64,000 nt of DNA from Streptoalloteichus hindustanus. Its GTDB lineage: Bacteria; Actinomycetota; Actinomycetes; Mycobacteriales; Pseudonocardiaceae. Both the position numbers and the translations under genes were made by a program. Of this stretch, positions 17,005 to 25,503 are shown one piece after another (position 1 is the stretch's first letter; the number at the start of each line of letters is the position of its first letter). The DNA is taken from the NCBI RefSeq assembly GCF_900129375.1, contig NZ_FQVN01000003.1, positions 124,001 through 188,000 of the forward strand, in the 5' to 3' direction. The notes below the pieces were generated by a model, which was not told the origin of the DNA, ran no database searches, and saw nothing but the letters and a program-made list of their open reading frames with translations.

Positions 17005-17535
17005 GTGACGACCATCGTCAAGTCCGTCGACGTCGAGGTCCCGGTGCACACCGCGTACAACCAGTGGACCCAGTTCACGACGTTCCCGAAGTTCATGGCC
17101 GGTGTGCGGCGGGTGGACCAGCTCAGCGACACGGTGACGCACTGGGACACCGAGATCGCCGGTGTCCACCGCGAGTTCGACGCGCGGATCACCGAGCAGC
17201 TGCCGGACGAGCGCATCGCGTGGCGGGCCGTCGACGGCCCCGAGCAGAGCGGTGTGGTGACCTTCCACCGCCTCGACGACACCCACACGCGGGTGCACCT
17301 GCAGATGGACTTCGAACCGTCGGGCTTCACCGAGCTGGCCGGCACGGCGCTGGGCCTGGTGGAACGCAGGGTGCAGGGCGACCTGGACCGGTTCAAGACG
17401 TTCATCGAGGACCGCGGTCAGGAGACCGGCGGGTGGCGCGGCCACATCGAGCGGCCGCCGCAGGCAGGGGAGGCCCGGTTCACCGAGCACGGCCCGGGCC
17501 CGGTGCAGCCGCCGGGCACGTCGCCGCCCCGCTGA
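17005..17535 (+). CDS. SRPBCC-family (polyketide cyclase/dehydrase-like) protein
   Basis: A 176-residue soluble protein with the SRPBCC pattern VTTIVKSVDVEVPVHTAYNQWTQFTTFPKFMAGVRRV. A conserved WRAVDGPEQSGVVTFHRLDD strand pair and the C-terminal helix LVERRVQGDLDRFKTFIED follow. This small-protein group is widespread in actinobacteria and its biochemical role is unclear. The GTG at 17005 follows GGGAGGGAGACCCAC. The last 30 residues are a Pro/Gly-rich tail. The divergent SigB-type promoter suggests stress induction. Confidence 0.87.
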   Translation: MTTIVKSVDVEVPVHTAYNQWTQFTTFPKFMAGVRRVDQLSDTVTHWDTEIAGVHREFDARITEQLPDERIAWRAVDGPEQSGVVTFHRLDDTHTRVHLQMDFEPSGFTELAGTALGLVERRVQGDLDRFKTFIEDRGQETGGWRGHIERPPQAGEARFTEHGPGPVQPPGTSPPR

Positions 17536-17654
17536 CCGACTCCGCCGCCCCGACCCGCGAGGCCTTCGCCGCGGGCGGGTCGGCTGGCGGACGCGCCGTC
17601 GCGACCGGCCGGCGGCGCGCCCGCCCCCACGTCCGGGGCGCGGGCCGCCGCACC

Positions 17655-17708
17655 GAGACGCCGAATTCGAGACGCGGAATTTGAGACGCCGAACCGAGAC
17701 GCCGAGCA
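17655..17708. repeat. Four tandem GAGACGC units upstream of phosphoketolase gene
   Basis: GAGACGC-type units begin at 17655, 17669, 17683 and 17696 (spacing 14, 14, 13), each followed by CGAA, GGAA or CGAG. They end about 20 bases before the phosphoketolase start codon and could be a repeated operator or a slippage product. Confidence 0.7.
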
Positions 17709-17729
17709 CGGCGGGTGGAAGGGGAGACC

Positions 17730-20237
17730 ATGACCGTGACGGCGAGCGGCTCGCCCGGTGCGTCCACGGCGCCCTCGGCGCGGTCGGCGGCACCGAGCCC
17801 CGAGGCGCTGTGCCGCTACCGCAGGGCGGCCGACTTCGTGGCCGCGGGGATGATTTACCTGCGGGACAACGTGTCGCTGCGCGAGCCCCTGCGACCGGAG
17901 CACCTCAAGCCCCGCCTGCTCGGGCACTGGGGAACCTGCCCCGGCATCACGTATGTCTACAGTGGACTGAACGCGTTGGTCAGGCGCACGGGACGGCGAA
18001 CCCTGTACGTCGTCGGCCCCGGCCACGGCGCGCCGGCGGTGCACGCCAACCTGTGGCTGGAGGGCACCCACGCCGACCACGACCCCGCGCTGGGGCGCGA
18101 CGGCGCCGGCATGGCCGAGCTGGTGCGCCGGTTCTCCTGGCCCGGCGGCTTTCCCAGCCACCTCTCCCCCCAGGTGCCGGGGGTGATCCACGAGGGCGGC
18201 GAGCTGGGCTACGCCCTGTCGACCGCGTTCGGCGCGGCGCTGGACGACCCCGATCTGCTGGTCGCGTGCCTGGTCGGCGACGGCGAGGCGGAGACCGGCC
18301 CGACGGCCGGGTCGTGGCACTGCCCGAAGTTCCTCGACCCGGTGCACTGCGGCGCGGTGCTGCCCGTGCTGCACCTCAACGGCTACAAGATCTCCTCGCC
18401 CACCGTCTACGGGACGATGGACGACGAGGAGCTGATCGACTACTTCCGGGGCGCGGGCTGGGAACCGCACCTCGTCGACGTCACAGCCGTCACCGCCGAC
18501 ACCGCTGCGGCGGCCGGCACGGACGGCACGTCCGGGACCGACTCGACCACACTGTCCACTTCGGACTCACCGGACGCCGCGCGTGCCGACCGGCTGCTGG
18601 CCGAGACGCTGGACGCCGCGCACGCCGAGATCACCGATCTGCAGCAACGGTGTCGCGACGGCGACTGGCCGAAGCGTCCGGTGTGGCCGATGCTCATCGT
18701 GCGCAGCCCCAAGGGATGGGGCGCTCCGGAGCGGGACAGCCGGGGCGTTCCGCTCGCCGGGACCTTCCACGCGCACCAGGTCCCGCTGCCCGACGTCGCC
18801 AGCGATCCGGACCAGTTGGAACTGCTGGAGCGGTGGCTGCGCTCCTACCGGCCGGAGGAGCTGTTCGACGAGGACGGCCGCCCCGCGCCGGACCTGCTGG
18901 CGGTGCCGCCCGAGGGCGACCTGCGCCTCGGGTCCGTTCCCCAGGCCAACGGCGGGCGGCTGCGTCGCGATCTCCCGCTGCCGCCCCTGCGCCCGCACGC
19001 GGTGGACGTGCCCTCCCCCGGCGCCGCCCGGGTCGGAGCGACCGACACCGCCGGCCGGTGGCTCGCCGACCTCGTGCGGGCCACCGAGGACCGCAGGGAC
19101 TTCCGCGTGGTCTGCCCGGACGAGCTGGAGTCCAACAAGCTCGGCGCGCTGCTCTCCGTCACCGGACGCGCCTACACCTGGCCGGTTCCCGGCTACTCCG
19201 AACACCTGGCCAGGGACGGCCGCGTGATGGAGGTCCTGTCGGAGCACCTGTGCCAGGGTTTCCTGCAGGGCTACCTGTTGACCGGCCGGCACGGCCTGTT
19301 CCCGTGCTACGAGGCGTTCGTGTCCATTGTGGACGGAATGGTCAACCAGTACGCCAAGTTCCTCAAGATGGCCGGCGAGGTGGCCTGGCGCGCGCCGGTT
19401 GCCAGCCTGAACTACCTGCTGACCAGCGAGGGCTGGCGGCAGGAGCACAACGGGTACAGCCACCAGGGTCCGGGCTTCATCAACAGCCTGCTGAACAAGA
19501 AGGCCTCGGTCAGCCGGATCTACCTGCCGCCCGACGCCAACACGCTGCTCGTCGTGCTGCGCCACTGCCTGGGCACCACCAACCGGATCAACGTGGTGGT
19601 GGCCGGGAAACAACCGGCGCAGCAGTGGCTGGACCTCGACGCCGCCGAGGCGCACTGCCGGGCGGGCGCGGGAGTCTGGGAGTGGGCCTGCAACGACGCC
19701 GAGCGGGGACGGAATCCCGAACGGCCCGACGTGGTGCTCGCGTGCGCCGGCAACATCCCCACCGTGGAGGTGCTGGGCGCCGCGTGGCTGCTGCGCCGGC
19801 ACGCGCCCGACCTCCGGGTCCGGGTGGTCAACGTGGTCGACCTCCTCGTGCTCTCACCCGCGCGCCGCCACCCGCACGGCATGGACGACGAGGAGTTCGC
19901 CACCTGCTTCGGCGACGGCGTGCCAGTGGTGTTCGGTTTCCACGGCTACCCGTCCGCCGTGCACGAGCTGCTGCACGGGCGAGCCGACCCGAACCGCTTC
20001 CACGTCCACGGCTACCTGGAGGAGGGCACCACGACCACCCCCTACGACCTGTTGGCCAGCAACCGGATGACGCGGCACGACCTGGCCGCCGACGCGGTGT
20101 CCCGCGCGCGGGGCTGGTCGTCCCGGGGCGGCGCGGTCGCGGAGGCGCTGCACGCGGAACGGGACGAGATCCTGCGTCGCGCGCACCGGGACGGCGAGGA
20201 CCCCGAGGAGATCACCGGATGGCGGTGGACGGCATGA
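17730..20237 (+). CDS. xfp: Xylulose-5-phosphate/fructose-6-phosphate phosphoketolase
   Basis: An 835-residue thiamine-diphosphate enzyme of family length. It converts xylulose 5-P (and/or fructose 6-P) plus phosphate to acetyl phosphate and glyceraldehyde 3-P (or erythrose 4-P). Seen: LGHWGTCPGITYVYSGLNAL, the cofactor region VVGPGHGAPAVHANLWLEG, GDGEAETGPTAGSWH (TPP/Mg site), and LNYLLTSEGWRQEHNGYSHQGPG. An Ala/Thr/Ser/Asp-rich insertion (about residues 255-285) is unusual. The ATG at 17730 follows GGAAGGGGAGACC; GTG 17715 is an alternative. The stop overlaps the next gene, acetate kinase, which uses the acetyl phosphate. Confidence 0.95.
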   Translation: MTVTASGSPGASTAPSARSAAPSPEALCRYRRAADFVAAGMIYLRDNVSLREPLRPEHLKPRLLGHWGTCPGITYVYSGLNALVRRTGRRTLYVVGPGHGAPAVHANLWLEGTHADHDPALGRDGAGMAELVRRFSWPGGFPSHLSPQVPGVIHEGGELGYALSTAFGAALDDPDLLVACLVGDGEAETGPTAGSWHCPKFLDPVHCGAVLPVLHLNGYKISSPTVYGTMDDEELIDYFRGAGWEPHLVDVTAVTADTAAAAGTDGTSGTDSTTLSTSDSPDAARADRLLAETLDAAHAEITDLQQRCRDGDWPKRPVWPMLIVRSPKGWGAPERDSRGVPLAGTFHAHQVPLPDVASDPDQLELLERWLRSYRPEELFDEDGRPAPDLLAVPPEGDLRLGSVPQANGGRLRRDLPLPPLRPHAVDVPSPGAARVGATDTAGRWLADLVRATEDRRDFRVVCPDELESNKLGALLSVTGRAYTWPVPGYSEHLARDGRVMEVLSEHLCQGFLQGYLLTGRHGLFPCYEAFVSIVDGMVNQYAKFLKMAGEVAWRAPVASLNYLLTSEGWRQEHNGYSHQGPGFINSLLNKKASVSRIYLPPDANTLLVVLRHCLGTTNRINVVVAGKQPAQQWLDLDAAEAHCRAGAGVWEWACNDAERGRNPERPDVVLACAGNIPTVEVLGAAWLLRRHAPDLRVRVVNVVDLLVLSPARRHPHGMDDEEFATCFGDGVPVVFGFHGYPSAVHELLHGRADPNRFHVHGYLEEGTTTTPYDLLASNRMTRHDLAADAVSRARGWSSRGGAVAEALHAERDEILRRAHRDGEDPEEITGWRWTA

Positions 20238-21442
20238 CCGAACCCGTGGCGGTGCTGACCGTCAACGGCGGCTCGTCGAGCCTGCGGCTGCACCTGGTGC
20301 GCATCGACAGCGAGAACCACGGCGAGAACCACGGTGAGGGCCGCGGTGAGGGCCCGGAGGCGACCGAGACCGTCATCGCCGAGCACACCGTCGAACACGC
20401 CCCCGACACCCCGCCGGCGACCAAGGCCCTCAACGACTTCGTGCGCTGCGTCGGCATGGTCTCCATCCGAGGGGTCGGCCACCGGCTCGTGCACGGCGGG
20501 CCCCGGCTGCGCCGCCCCACGCTCGCGGACGACGAGGCGGTGGCGGCCGCCCGCGAGGCGGCCCCGCTCGCGCCCGTGCACGTGCCGTCCGCGCTCCGGC
20601 TGCTCGGCACCACCCGGACGTTGCTCCCCCACGTGCCGCACGTGCTGTGCCCGGACACCGCCTTCCACGCCGACCTGCCCGAGGTGGCCAGCACCTACCC
20701 GCTGCCGAAGTCCTGGCGCGACCGCCACGGCCTGCGCCGCTTCGGCTTCCACGGCCTGTCCTACGCGTGGGCGGTCCGCCGGGCGGCCCAGCTCCTGGAC
20801 CGGCCCGTGGCCGACCTCCAGCTGCTGCTCACCCACCTCGGCGGCGGCTGTTCGGTGTGCGCGGTGCGCGGCGGGCGCAGCGTGGACACGTCGATGGGGT
20901 TCACGCCGCTGGAGGGCGTGCCCATGACCAAGCGGTCCGGCAGCGTGGACCCCGGCATCCTGCTGTGGTTGCTGGAGCGGGGCGGGCTGACCCCGGAGGA
21001 GCTGAGCGACGGCCTGTACCAGCACTCCGGGCTGATGGGCCTGTCCGGAGAGCGGTCCGCCGACACCAGGGAGCTCGTCCCCGCCGCCGAGCGCGGCGAC
21101 GCCGCGGCCCGCCTGGCCATGGACGTGTTCGCCCACCGCCTGCGGCGCGAGCTCGCCGCCGCGGCGACCAGCCTGGACCGGATCGACGCGGTCGTGTTCA
21201 CCGGCGAGATCGGCTGGGACCAGCCCGAGGTGCGGGAGGCCGCCTGCGCCGGGCTCGGCCTGCTCGGCGTGCGCGGCGGGCTGGCCGGCAACCGGGAGGA
21301 CGACGGGCCGGTGAGCGCGCCGGGGGCCGCGGTGCCGGTGCTCGTCGTCCGCCCCCGCGAGGAGCTTCAGATCGCCCGGGACACGCGGACGGCACTACCG
21401 TCGGAGCGGAATCCGTCGGGAGTCGTCGGGCGCCGCGCGTGA
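20219..21442 (+). CDS. ackA: Acetate kinase
   Basis: An acetate kinase of about 407 residues (acetyl phosphate + ADP to acetate + ATP). Motifs are VLTVNGGSSSLRLHL at the N-terminus, GHRLVHGG, RRFGFHGLSYAWAVR and THLGGGCSVCAVRGGRSVDTSMGFTPLEGVPMTKRSGSVDPG. A His/Glu/Gly-rich insertion lies near residue 37. The ATG at 20219 is chosen because GAGGAG lies eight bases before it; the ATG at 20234, which forms an ATGA overlap with the phosphoketolase stop, is an equally possible start. Coupled to the phosphoketolase, it completes the ATP-yielding acetate branch of a phosphoketolase shunt. Confidence 0.94.
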   Translation: MAVDGMTEPVAVLTVNGGSSSLRLHLVRIDSENHGENHGEGRGEGPEATETVIAEHTVEHAPDTPPATKALNDFVRCVGMVSIRGVGHRLVHGGPRLRRPTLADDEAVAAAREAAPLAPVHVPSALRLLGTTRTLLPHVPHVLCPDTAFHADLPEVASTYPLPKSWRDRHGLRRFGFHGLSYAWAVRRAAQLLDRPVADLQLLLTHLGGGCSVCAVRGGRSVDTSMGFTPLEGVPMTKRSGSVDPGILLWLLERGGLTPEELSDGLYQHSGLMGLSGERSADTRELVPAAERGDAAARLAMDVFAHRLRRELAAAATSLDRIDAVVFTGEIGWDQPEVREAACAGLGLLGVRGGLAGNREDDGPVSAPGAAVPVLVVRPREELQIARDTRTALPSERNPSGVVGRRA

Positions 21443-21475
21443 CGACGCGATCAGGCGAGTGGTGGAGGTCAGAAG

Positions 21476-21949
21476 GTGTCGAGTGCGCATCACGTCGAGG
21501 GCGCCGACGAAGCCGAGAGCCGGCGGGAGGCCCACCGGGGCCCCGACCGGGCCAGCCGGGTCGACCTGCGCATCGAGGCGCGGCCCGGTCAGCTGTCCGT
21601 CGTCCGGGCGGTGGCCGCCGACCTGGCCATGCACCAGGACTTCGACCTCGACGCGATCTCCGACCTGCGCCTGGCCGTGGACGAGGCGTGCGCCGAGCTG
21701 ATCGGCCTGGCGACCGGGGACAGCGGGCTGCACTGCCGGTTCGAGGTGCGGCCGCAGGAGATCCGGATGGCCGCCGAGGTGCTCTCGGCCGACAGCAGAG
21801 CGCCCCGGCAGGACAGCTTCGGGTGGCGGGTGCTGGCCGCCCTGGTCGACCACGTCCGGGCGACGACGGCGCCCGCCGCGGCCGACCCCGGCGGGCACCT
21901 GGTCCGGATCGAGCTGGTCAAGCGGCGAACCCGGGAGGTGGACGGGTGA
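21476..21949 (+). CDS. Anti-sigma factor, RsbW-type HATPase
   Basis: A 157-residue anti-sigma factor. RVDLRIEARPGQLSVVRAVAADLAMHQDFDLDAISDLRLAVDEACAELI fits the actinobacterial RsbW/UsfX group, as does DSFGWRVLAALVDHV. The Mg-binding Asn usually placed after DEACA is not seen, a variation that also occurs in actinobacterial members and may lower kinase activity. The GTG at 21476 follows TGGAGGTCAGAAG. The stop overlaps the sigma-factor start (GTGA). It should sequester that sigma factor until a STAS protein intervenes. Confidence 0.88.
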   Translation: MSSAHHVEGADEAESRREAHRGPDRASRVDLRIEARPGQLSVVRAVAADLAMHQDFDLDAISDLRLAVDEACAELIGLATGDSGLHCRFEVRPQEIRMAAEVLSADSRAPRQDSFGWRVLAALVDHVRATTAPAAADPGGHLVRIELVKRRTREVDG

Positions 21950-22743
21950 GGCCACCGACCGGCCGCGACACCAACTCCCGGTCCCCCGACTACGACCACC
22001 TGGCGCCGCTGTTCCACGAGATGGCGGCGCTGACCGACACCGACCCCCGCCGCGCCGTGCTGCGGGAGAAGCTGGTCACCGAGCACCTCCCCGTCGCGCA
22101 GCACATCGCCCGCCGGTTCAGCAACCGGGGCGAGCCGCACGAGGACCTCGTGCAGGTCGCCACGCTCGGCCTGATCAACGCCGTCGACCGGTTCCAGCCC
22201 GACCGCGGCGTCGACTTCCTGTCCTTCGCGGTGCCCACGATCATGGGCGAGGTCCGGCGGCACTTCCGGGACACCGGCTGGGCGGTCCGGGTCCCGCGCC
22301 GGCTCAAGGAGCTGCACCTGTCGATCAACGCCGCGATCGGGGAGCTGTCCCAGCGGCTCGGGCGCGCGCCCACCCCCAGCGAGCTGGCCGGGCACCTGGG
22401 CATCTCGCAGGAGGAGGTCTTCGAGGGGCTGGAGGCCACCAACGCCTACCGCAGCGCCTCGTTGGACGACATGCTCGTCGCCGACGACGACTCGGTGTCG
22501 CTGGGCGACGCCATCGGCGAGGTCGACACCGAGCTGGCGCAGGTCGAGTACCGCGAGACGCTCAAGCCGTTGCTGGCCCGCCTGCCCGAGCGCGAGCGCA
22601 CGGTGCTCGTGCTCCGCTTCTTCGGCAACATGACGCAGACCCAGATCGCCGAGCGCATCGGCGTGTCCCAGATGCACGTCTCCCGCCTGCTCGCCAGGAC
22701 GCTCGCGCAACTGCGCGAGGAGCTGCGCGATGCGACGGGATGA
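21946..22743 (+). CDS. SigB/SigF-family RNA polymerase sigma factor
   Basis: A 265-residue group 3 sigma factor with regions 2, 3 and 4. Region 2 has EDLVQVATLGLINAVDRFQPDRGVDFLSFAVPTIMGEVRRHFRD. Region 3 follows PRRLKELHLSINAAIGELSQRLGR. Region 4 has LPERERTVLVLRFFGNMTQTQIAERIGVSQMHVSRLLAR as the -35-binding helix-turn-helix. The GTG start overlaps the anti-sigma stop and has GGGAGG upstream. By family it recognises GNNT-N14-16-GGGTA promoters, several of which appear in this window. Its 3' end overlaps the GT9 gene by 14 bases. Confidence 0.95.
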   Translation: MRPPTGRDTNSRSPDYDHLAPLFHEMAALTDTDPRRAVLREKLVTEHLPVAQHIARRFSNRGEPHEDLVQVATLGLINAVDRFQPDRGVDFLSFAVPTIMGEVRRHFRDTGWAVRVPRRLKELHLSINAAIGELSQRLGRAPTPSELAGHLGISQEEVFEGLEATNAYRSASLDDMLVADDDSVSLGDAIGEVDTELAQVEYRETLKPLLARLPERERTVLVLRFFGNMTQTQIAERIGVSQMHVSRLLARTLAQLREELRDATG

Positions 22744-23686
22744 GCACGGGGACGCGCTCCCGCCGCGCGTGGTGGTGCTCCGCTCGTTGAAGCTCGGCGA
22801 CCTGCTGGTCGCGGTGCCCGCGTTGCGCGCGTTGCGCCGGGCGTTCCCCGAGCACCTGCTCCAGCTCGCCACGAGCGGGTGGCTCGCCCCGGTCGTGCGG
22901 CTGACCGGCGCGGTCGACCAGGTGCTGCCCACCAGGGGCCTCGCGCCGCTGGGGCCGTTGGCCTGGCGGCCGGACGTGGCGGTCAACCTGCACGGCGCCG
23001 GCCCCCGCAGCAGCGAGGTGCTCGACGCGGTGCGCCCGCGCCGGCGCATCGGGCACGCCGGAGCCGGGTGGACCGGCCCGGCGTGGCGGGACGACATCCA
23101 CGAACGCGACCGGTGGTGCCGGCTGCTCGCGGCGCACGACGTGCCCGCCGACCCGGCGGACCTGGGACTGGCCCGGCCCCACGTGCCCAGCCCGGCGCCG
23201 GGCGCCGTCGTGCTGCACCCCGGCGCCGCGCACGGCAGCCGGCACTGGCCGGTCGAGCGCTTCGTGTCGGTCGCGCGGACGCTCGTCGGGCGCGGGTTGC
23301 CGGTGGTGGTCACGGGCGCGGAGCGGGAGCGCGACCGGGCGGTGGAGGTCGCCGAGCGCGCCGACCTGCCTGGCGCTTCGGTGCTGGCCGGGCACACCGA
23401 CCTCTCCCAGCTCGCCGCGCTCGTCGCCGACGCCAGCCTGGTGATCTCGGCGGACACGGGTGTCGCGCACCTGTCCTACGCCTATCGCACACCTTCGGTG
23501 GTGCTCTTCGGCCCGGTGCCAGCCGCCTGGTGGGGGCCGCCGGCCGGGGGGCCGCACGTGGCGTTGTCCGACGACGCGGTGCGGCGGGGCGACCCGTTCG
23601 CCGCCGACCCCGACCCGGCGTTGCTCGGGGTCGGCGTGGGCGACGTGCTCGCCGCCGTGGACCGTCTCCTGGCCGGCCACCGCTGA
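22730..23686 (+). CDS. Glycosyltransferase family 9 (heptosyltransferase-like)
   Basis: A 318-residue GT9 protein. The acceptor lobe has VVVLRSLKLGDLLVAVPALRALRRAFP; the donor lobe has VVLHPGAAHGSRHWPVERFVSVA and LVISADTGVAHLSYAYRTPSVVLFGP. GCGAGGAGCTGCGCG precedes the ATG, which lies inside the end of the sigma-factor gene. Expression is therefore probably coupled to the stress regulator. Unlike the other GT9 proteins here it lacks the C-terminal Cys cluster. Donor is inferred as ADP-heptose or similar. Confidence 0.92.
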   Translation: MRRDEHGDALPPRVVVLRSLKLGDLLVAVPALRALRRAFPEHLLQLATSGWLAPVVRLTGAVDQVLPTRGLAPLGPLAWRPDVAVNLHGAGPRSSEVLDAVRPRRRIGHAGAGWTGPAWRDDIHERDRWCRLLAAHDVPADPADLGLARPHVPSPAPGAVVLHPGAAHGSRHWPVERFVSVARTLVGRGLPVVVTGAERERDRAVEVAERADLPGASVLAGHTDLSQLAALVADASLVISADTGVAHLSYAYRTPSVVLFGPVPAAWWGPPAGGPHVALSDDAVRRGDPFAADPDPALLGVGVGDVLAAVDRLLAGHR

Positions 23687-23746
23687 GCCCCGTGGGCGGA
23701 ATTCGCTCTGTGCTTCGAGTTGCCGCGCCCTGATCTGGGCTGAACG

Positions 23747-24020
23747 CGCACGCGCGTGACTACTGCTCTGAAGTAAGGGGGAACCCCCACTTCAAACATC
23801 CCACGCAGGTCTGACAAAAACGCCGCTGTCAGGGGTCGGAGACCAATAGATCACCCGAAGTGGGACCGCACCTCCACAGGTACGCACGCGCGCGTGACTA
23901 CTGGCCTGTAGTAAGGGGGACCCCCACTTCGAACATCTCACGCGGGCCTGACAAAAACGCCGGCGCCAGGGGCTGAAGGCCGATAGATCACCCGAAGTGG
24001 GACGGCACTTCCTCAGGCGT
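23747..24020. repeat. Two tandem copies of a ~137-bp structured intergenic element
   Basis: Copy 1 is about 23747-23882 and copy 2 about 23883-24020. Shared blocks include CGCGTGACTACT, AGTAAGGGGG, CCCCCACTTC, CTGACAAAAACGCC and TAGATCACCCGAAGTGGGAC. Each copy can form a G-run/C-run hairpin (GGGGG / CCCCC), and CCCACTTC can pair alternatively with the later GAAGTGGG. A small hairpin reads GGTC-GGA-GACC in copy 1 and GGCT-GAA-GGCC in copy 2, so pairing is kept despite base changes. No coding frame is shared. It lies between convergent genes and the transcribed strand is unknown. It may be a duplicated ncRNA or attenuator, or a dispersed repeat. Confidence 0.8.
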
Positions 24021-24188
24021 ACGCGCGCGGGGCGAGGAAGACAAATCCAAGCAGGACCGCCCGACAGTCGATGGCTCGACGCCCCCGAGCAGCTCGCAGC
24101 GGACATCGGCGTACGCGCGAACGCGCCACACCCGGGAAAGACCCGGATGCGCGCGTCGTCACGCCTGCCGCGTCAGCCCGCCGCGAGC

Positions 24189-24476
24189 TCAGCCCCGCCC
24201 GAGAAGTCGGTCGCGGAGCTCGGTGAGGTAGCTGTCGTCCGCCCGGTAGAGCTGGTCGGTGTCGATGTCGTGCGACAGGGCCGTGCCCGGCTCCCGGTCC
24301 AGCAGGTACCCGATCGTCTCCTCGACCAGGTGGCGTTCGTCGACCTCCGGGATCTGGAGGTCGGCGAGCACCTGCTCGGCGACCGTCACCCGGTGGTGGG
24401 TGATCTCCTGGCCCTCGCCGACAGTCGCCGCGAACTCGTGCGGCCCCATCGGCAACACCTCGATCGTCTGACGCAC
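24189..24476 (-). CDS. Conserved hypothetical protein
   Basis: A 95-residue acidic soluble protein (MRQTIEVLPMGPHEFAATVGEGQEITHHRVTV and so on, ending in a helix SYLTELRDRLL). No domain is recognised with confidence. The GTG start at 24476 is preceded by GGGAGC inside the end of the DUF2267 gene, three bases after its stop, so the two form an operon. Proteins of this type often accompany DUF2267 genes in actinobacteria. Confidence 0.75.
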   Translation of the reverse strand: MRQTIEVLPMGPHEFAATVGEGQEITHHRVTVAEQVLADLQIPEVDERHLVEETIGYLLDREPGTALSHDIDTDQLYRADDSYLTELRDRLLGRG

Positions 24477-24479
24477 GTC

Positions 24480-24893
24480 TCACGCTCCCATCTCGCCCTG
24501 GCTGCCCGAAGTGACCAGCCTGCGCAGGTCGTCCGGCAGCGAGTCGCCCAGCTTGCTCATCACGGTCGGACCGGTCGCCTCGCCCACCACCTCCATGACC
24601 ACGCGGGTGTGGAACGCCGCCTGGGGACGGTCCTCCCCGCTGCGCCGCACGACCCGGTTCAGGAACTCGTCGAGATCGAACCGCTCGCCGGTGCCCTGCC
24701 CGCCGAAGACCTCGGTCCGGCGCAGGTGCTCGGCGATCTCCTGGGGGAGCTGCCCGGCCACCGACTCGCAGAGCCCCTCCGGGATGCGCTCGCCCAGCGT
24801 CTCCAGCGCCGCCCTGGTGACCCGCTCCGCCGCGCCCCGGCTCCCGAGCCGAGCGCGGTTCTGCACCTGGCCGATGAACTCGTCGTGCCGCAT
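24480..24893 (-). CDS. DUF2267 domain-containing protein
   Basis: A 137-residue protein made of one DUF2267 domain. It opens MRHDEFIGQVQNRARLGSRGAAERVTRAALETLGERIPEG, then QLPQEIAEHL, and a second helical half with a similar layout. Members are all-helical and of unknown function. The ATG follows GGAGGGCGG. It is divergent from the DUF6480 gene, with a 92-base shared promoter region. Confidence 0.88.
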   Translation of the reverse strand: MRHDEFIGQVQNRARLGSRGAAERVTRAALETLGERIPEGLCESVAGQLPQEIAEHLRRTEVFGGQGTGERFDLDEFLNRVVRRSGEDRPQAAFHTRVVMEVVGEATGPTVMSKLGDSLPDDLRRLVTSGSQGEMGA

Positions 24894-24985
24894 TCCGCCC
24901 TCCTTCCGGGTGTCCCCCCCGGCCTACCCCCATCGGGGAGGGCGCACACCGCGAATGCGGGCCCGCCGGCCGGGTACCCCCGGGT

Positions 24986-25219
24986 ATGACCACTTCGCCC
25001 GATCCCGATCCGAACAACACACCCGGCCTGGAGCCGGGCGGCGGGGTCCGGCCGGGGGACACCCCACCCGGGGAGAGCAGCACCCACGGGCTGTCCCACC
25101 GCGAGCCGACCCCACCCCGCTGGGGCAACGCGGTCACCATCGCGCTGGCCATCATCGTCACGCTCGCCGTGCTGGCGGTGATCATCGTGGTCGTCGTGCG
25201 GATGATCACCGTCATCTGA
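24986..25219 (+). CDS. DUF6480-like small membrane protein
   Basis: A 77-residue protein. Its Pro-rich N-terminus (MTTSPDPDPNNTPGLEPGGG) and THGLSHREPTPP segment are the pattern of small actinobacterial DUF6480 proteins. One transmembrane helix spans about residues 49-72 (VTIALAIIVTLAVLAVIIVVVV). Function is unknown. No good ribosome binding site precedes the ATG. Confidence 0.78.
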   Translation: MTTSPDPDPNNTPGLEPGGGVRPGDTPPGESSTHGLSHREPTPPRWGNAVTIALAIIVTLAVLAVIIVVVVRMITVI

Positions 25220-25503
25220 CGGCCAACGCCGCCCCGCCCCACCGGCGCGTCCGGCGGGCGGCACGAGGACGTCCGCCCGCGCCCGCTCCCCCACAACGCC
25301 CGCACCCCGCAGAACCTCGCAGAACCTCCCAGCCCCCATCGGTGAATCGCCGGCCACGCCACACCAGTGCGAAGTGGACAGACGAGGAAGGCCGACGAAG
25401 CCACCCGCCCCGGGAGGCAACCCCGACCAACCCCACCGCGTCACTCTTTCGAGTGAGCGCGGGGGCAGCGGACACAACAGCGTCGGGCACAACGGGGGGC
25501 GAC

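Noticed and set aside
23747-24020. Attachment-site duplication from an integrated element
   Set aside because: The copies are adjacent, there is no tRNA gene or integrase in the window, and no element lies between them; a tandem structured repeat fits better.
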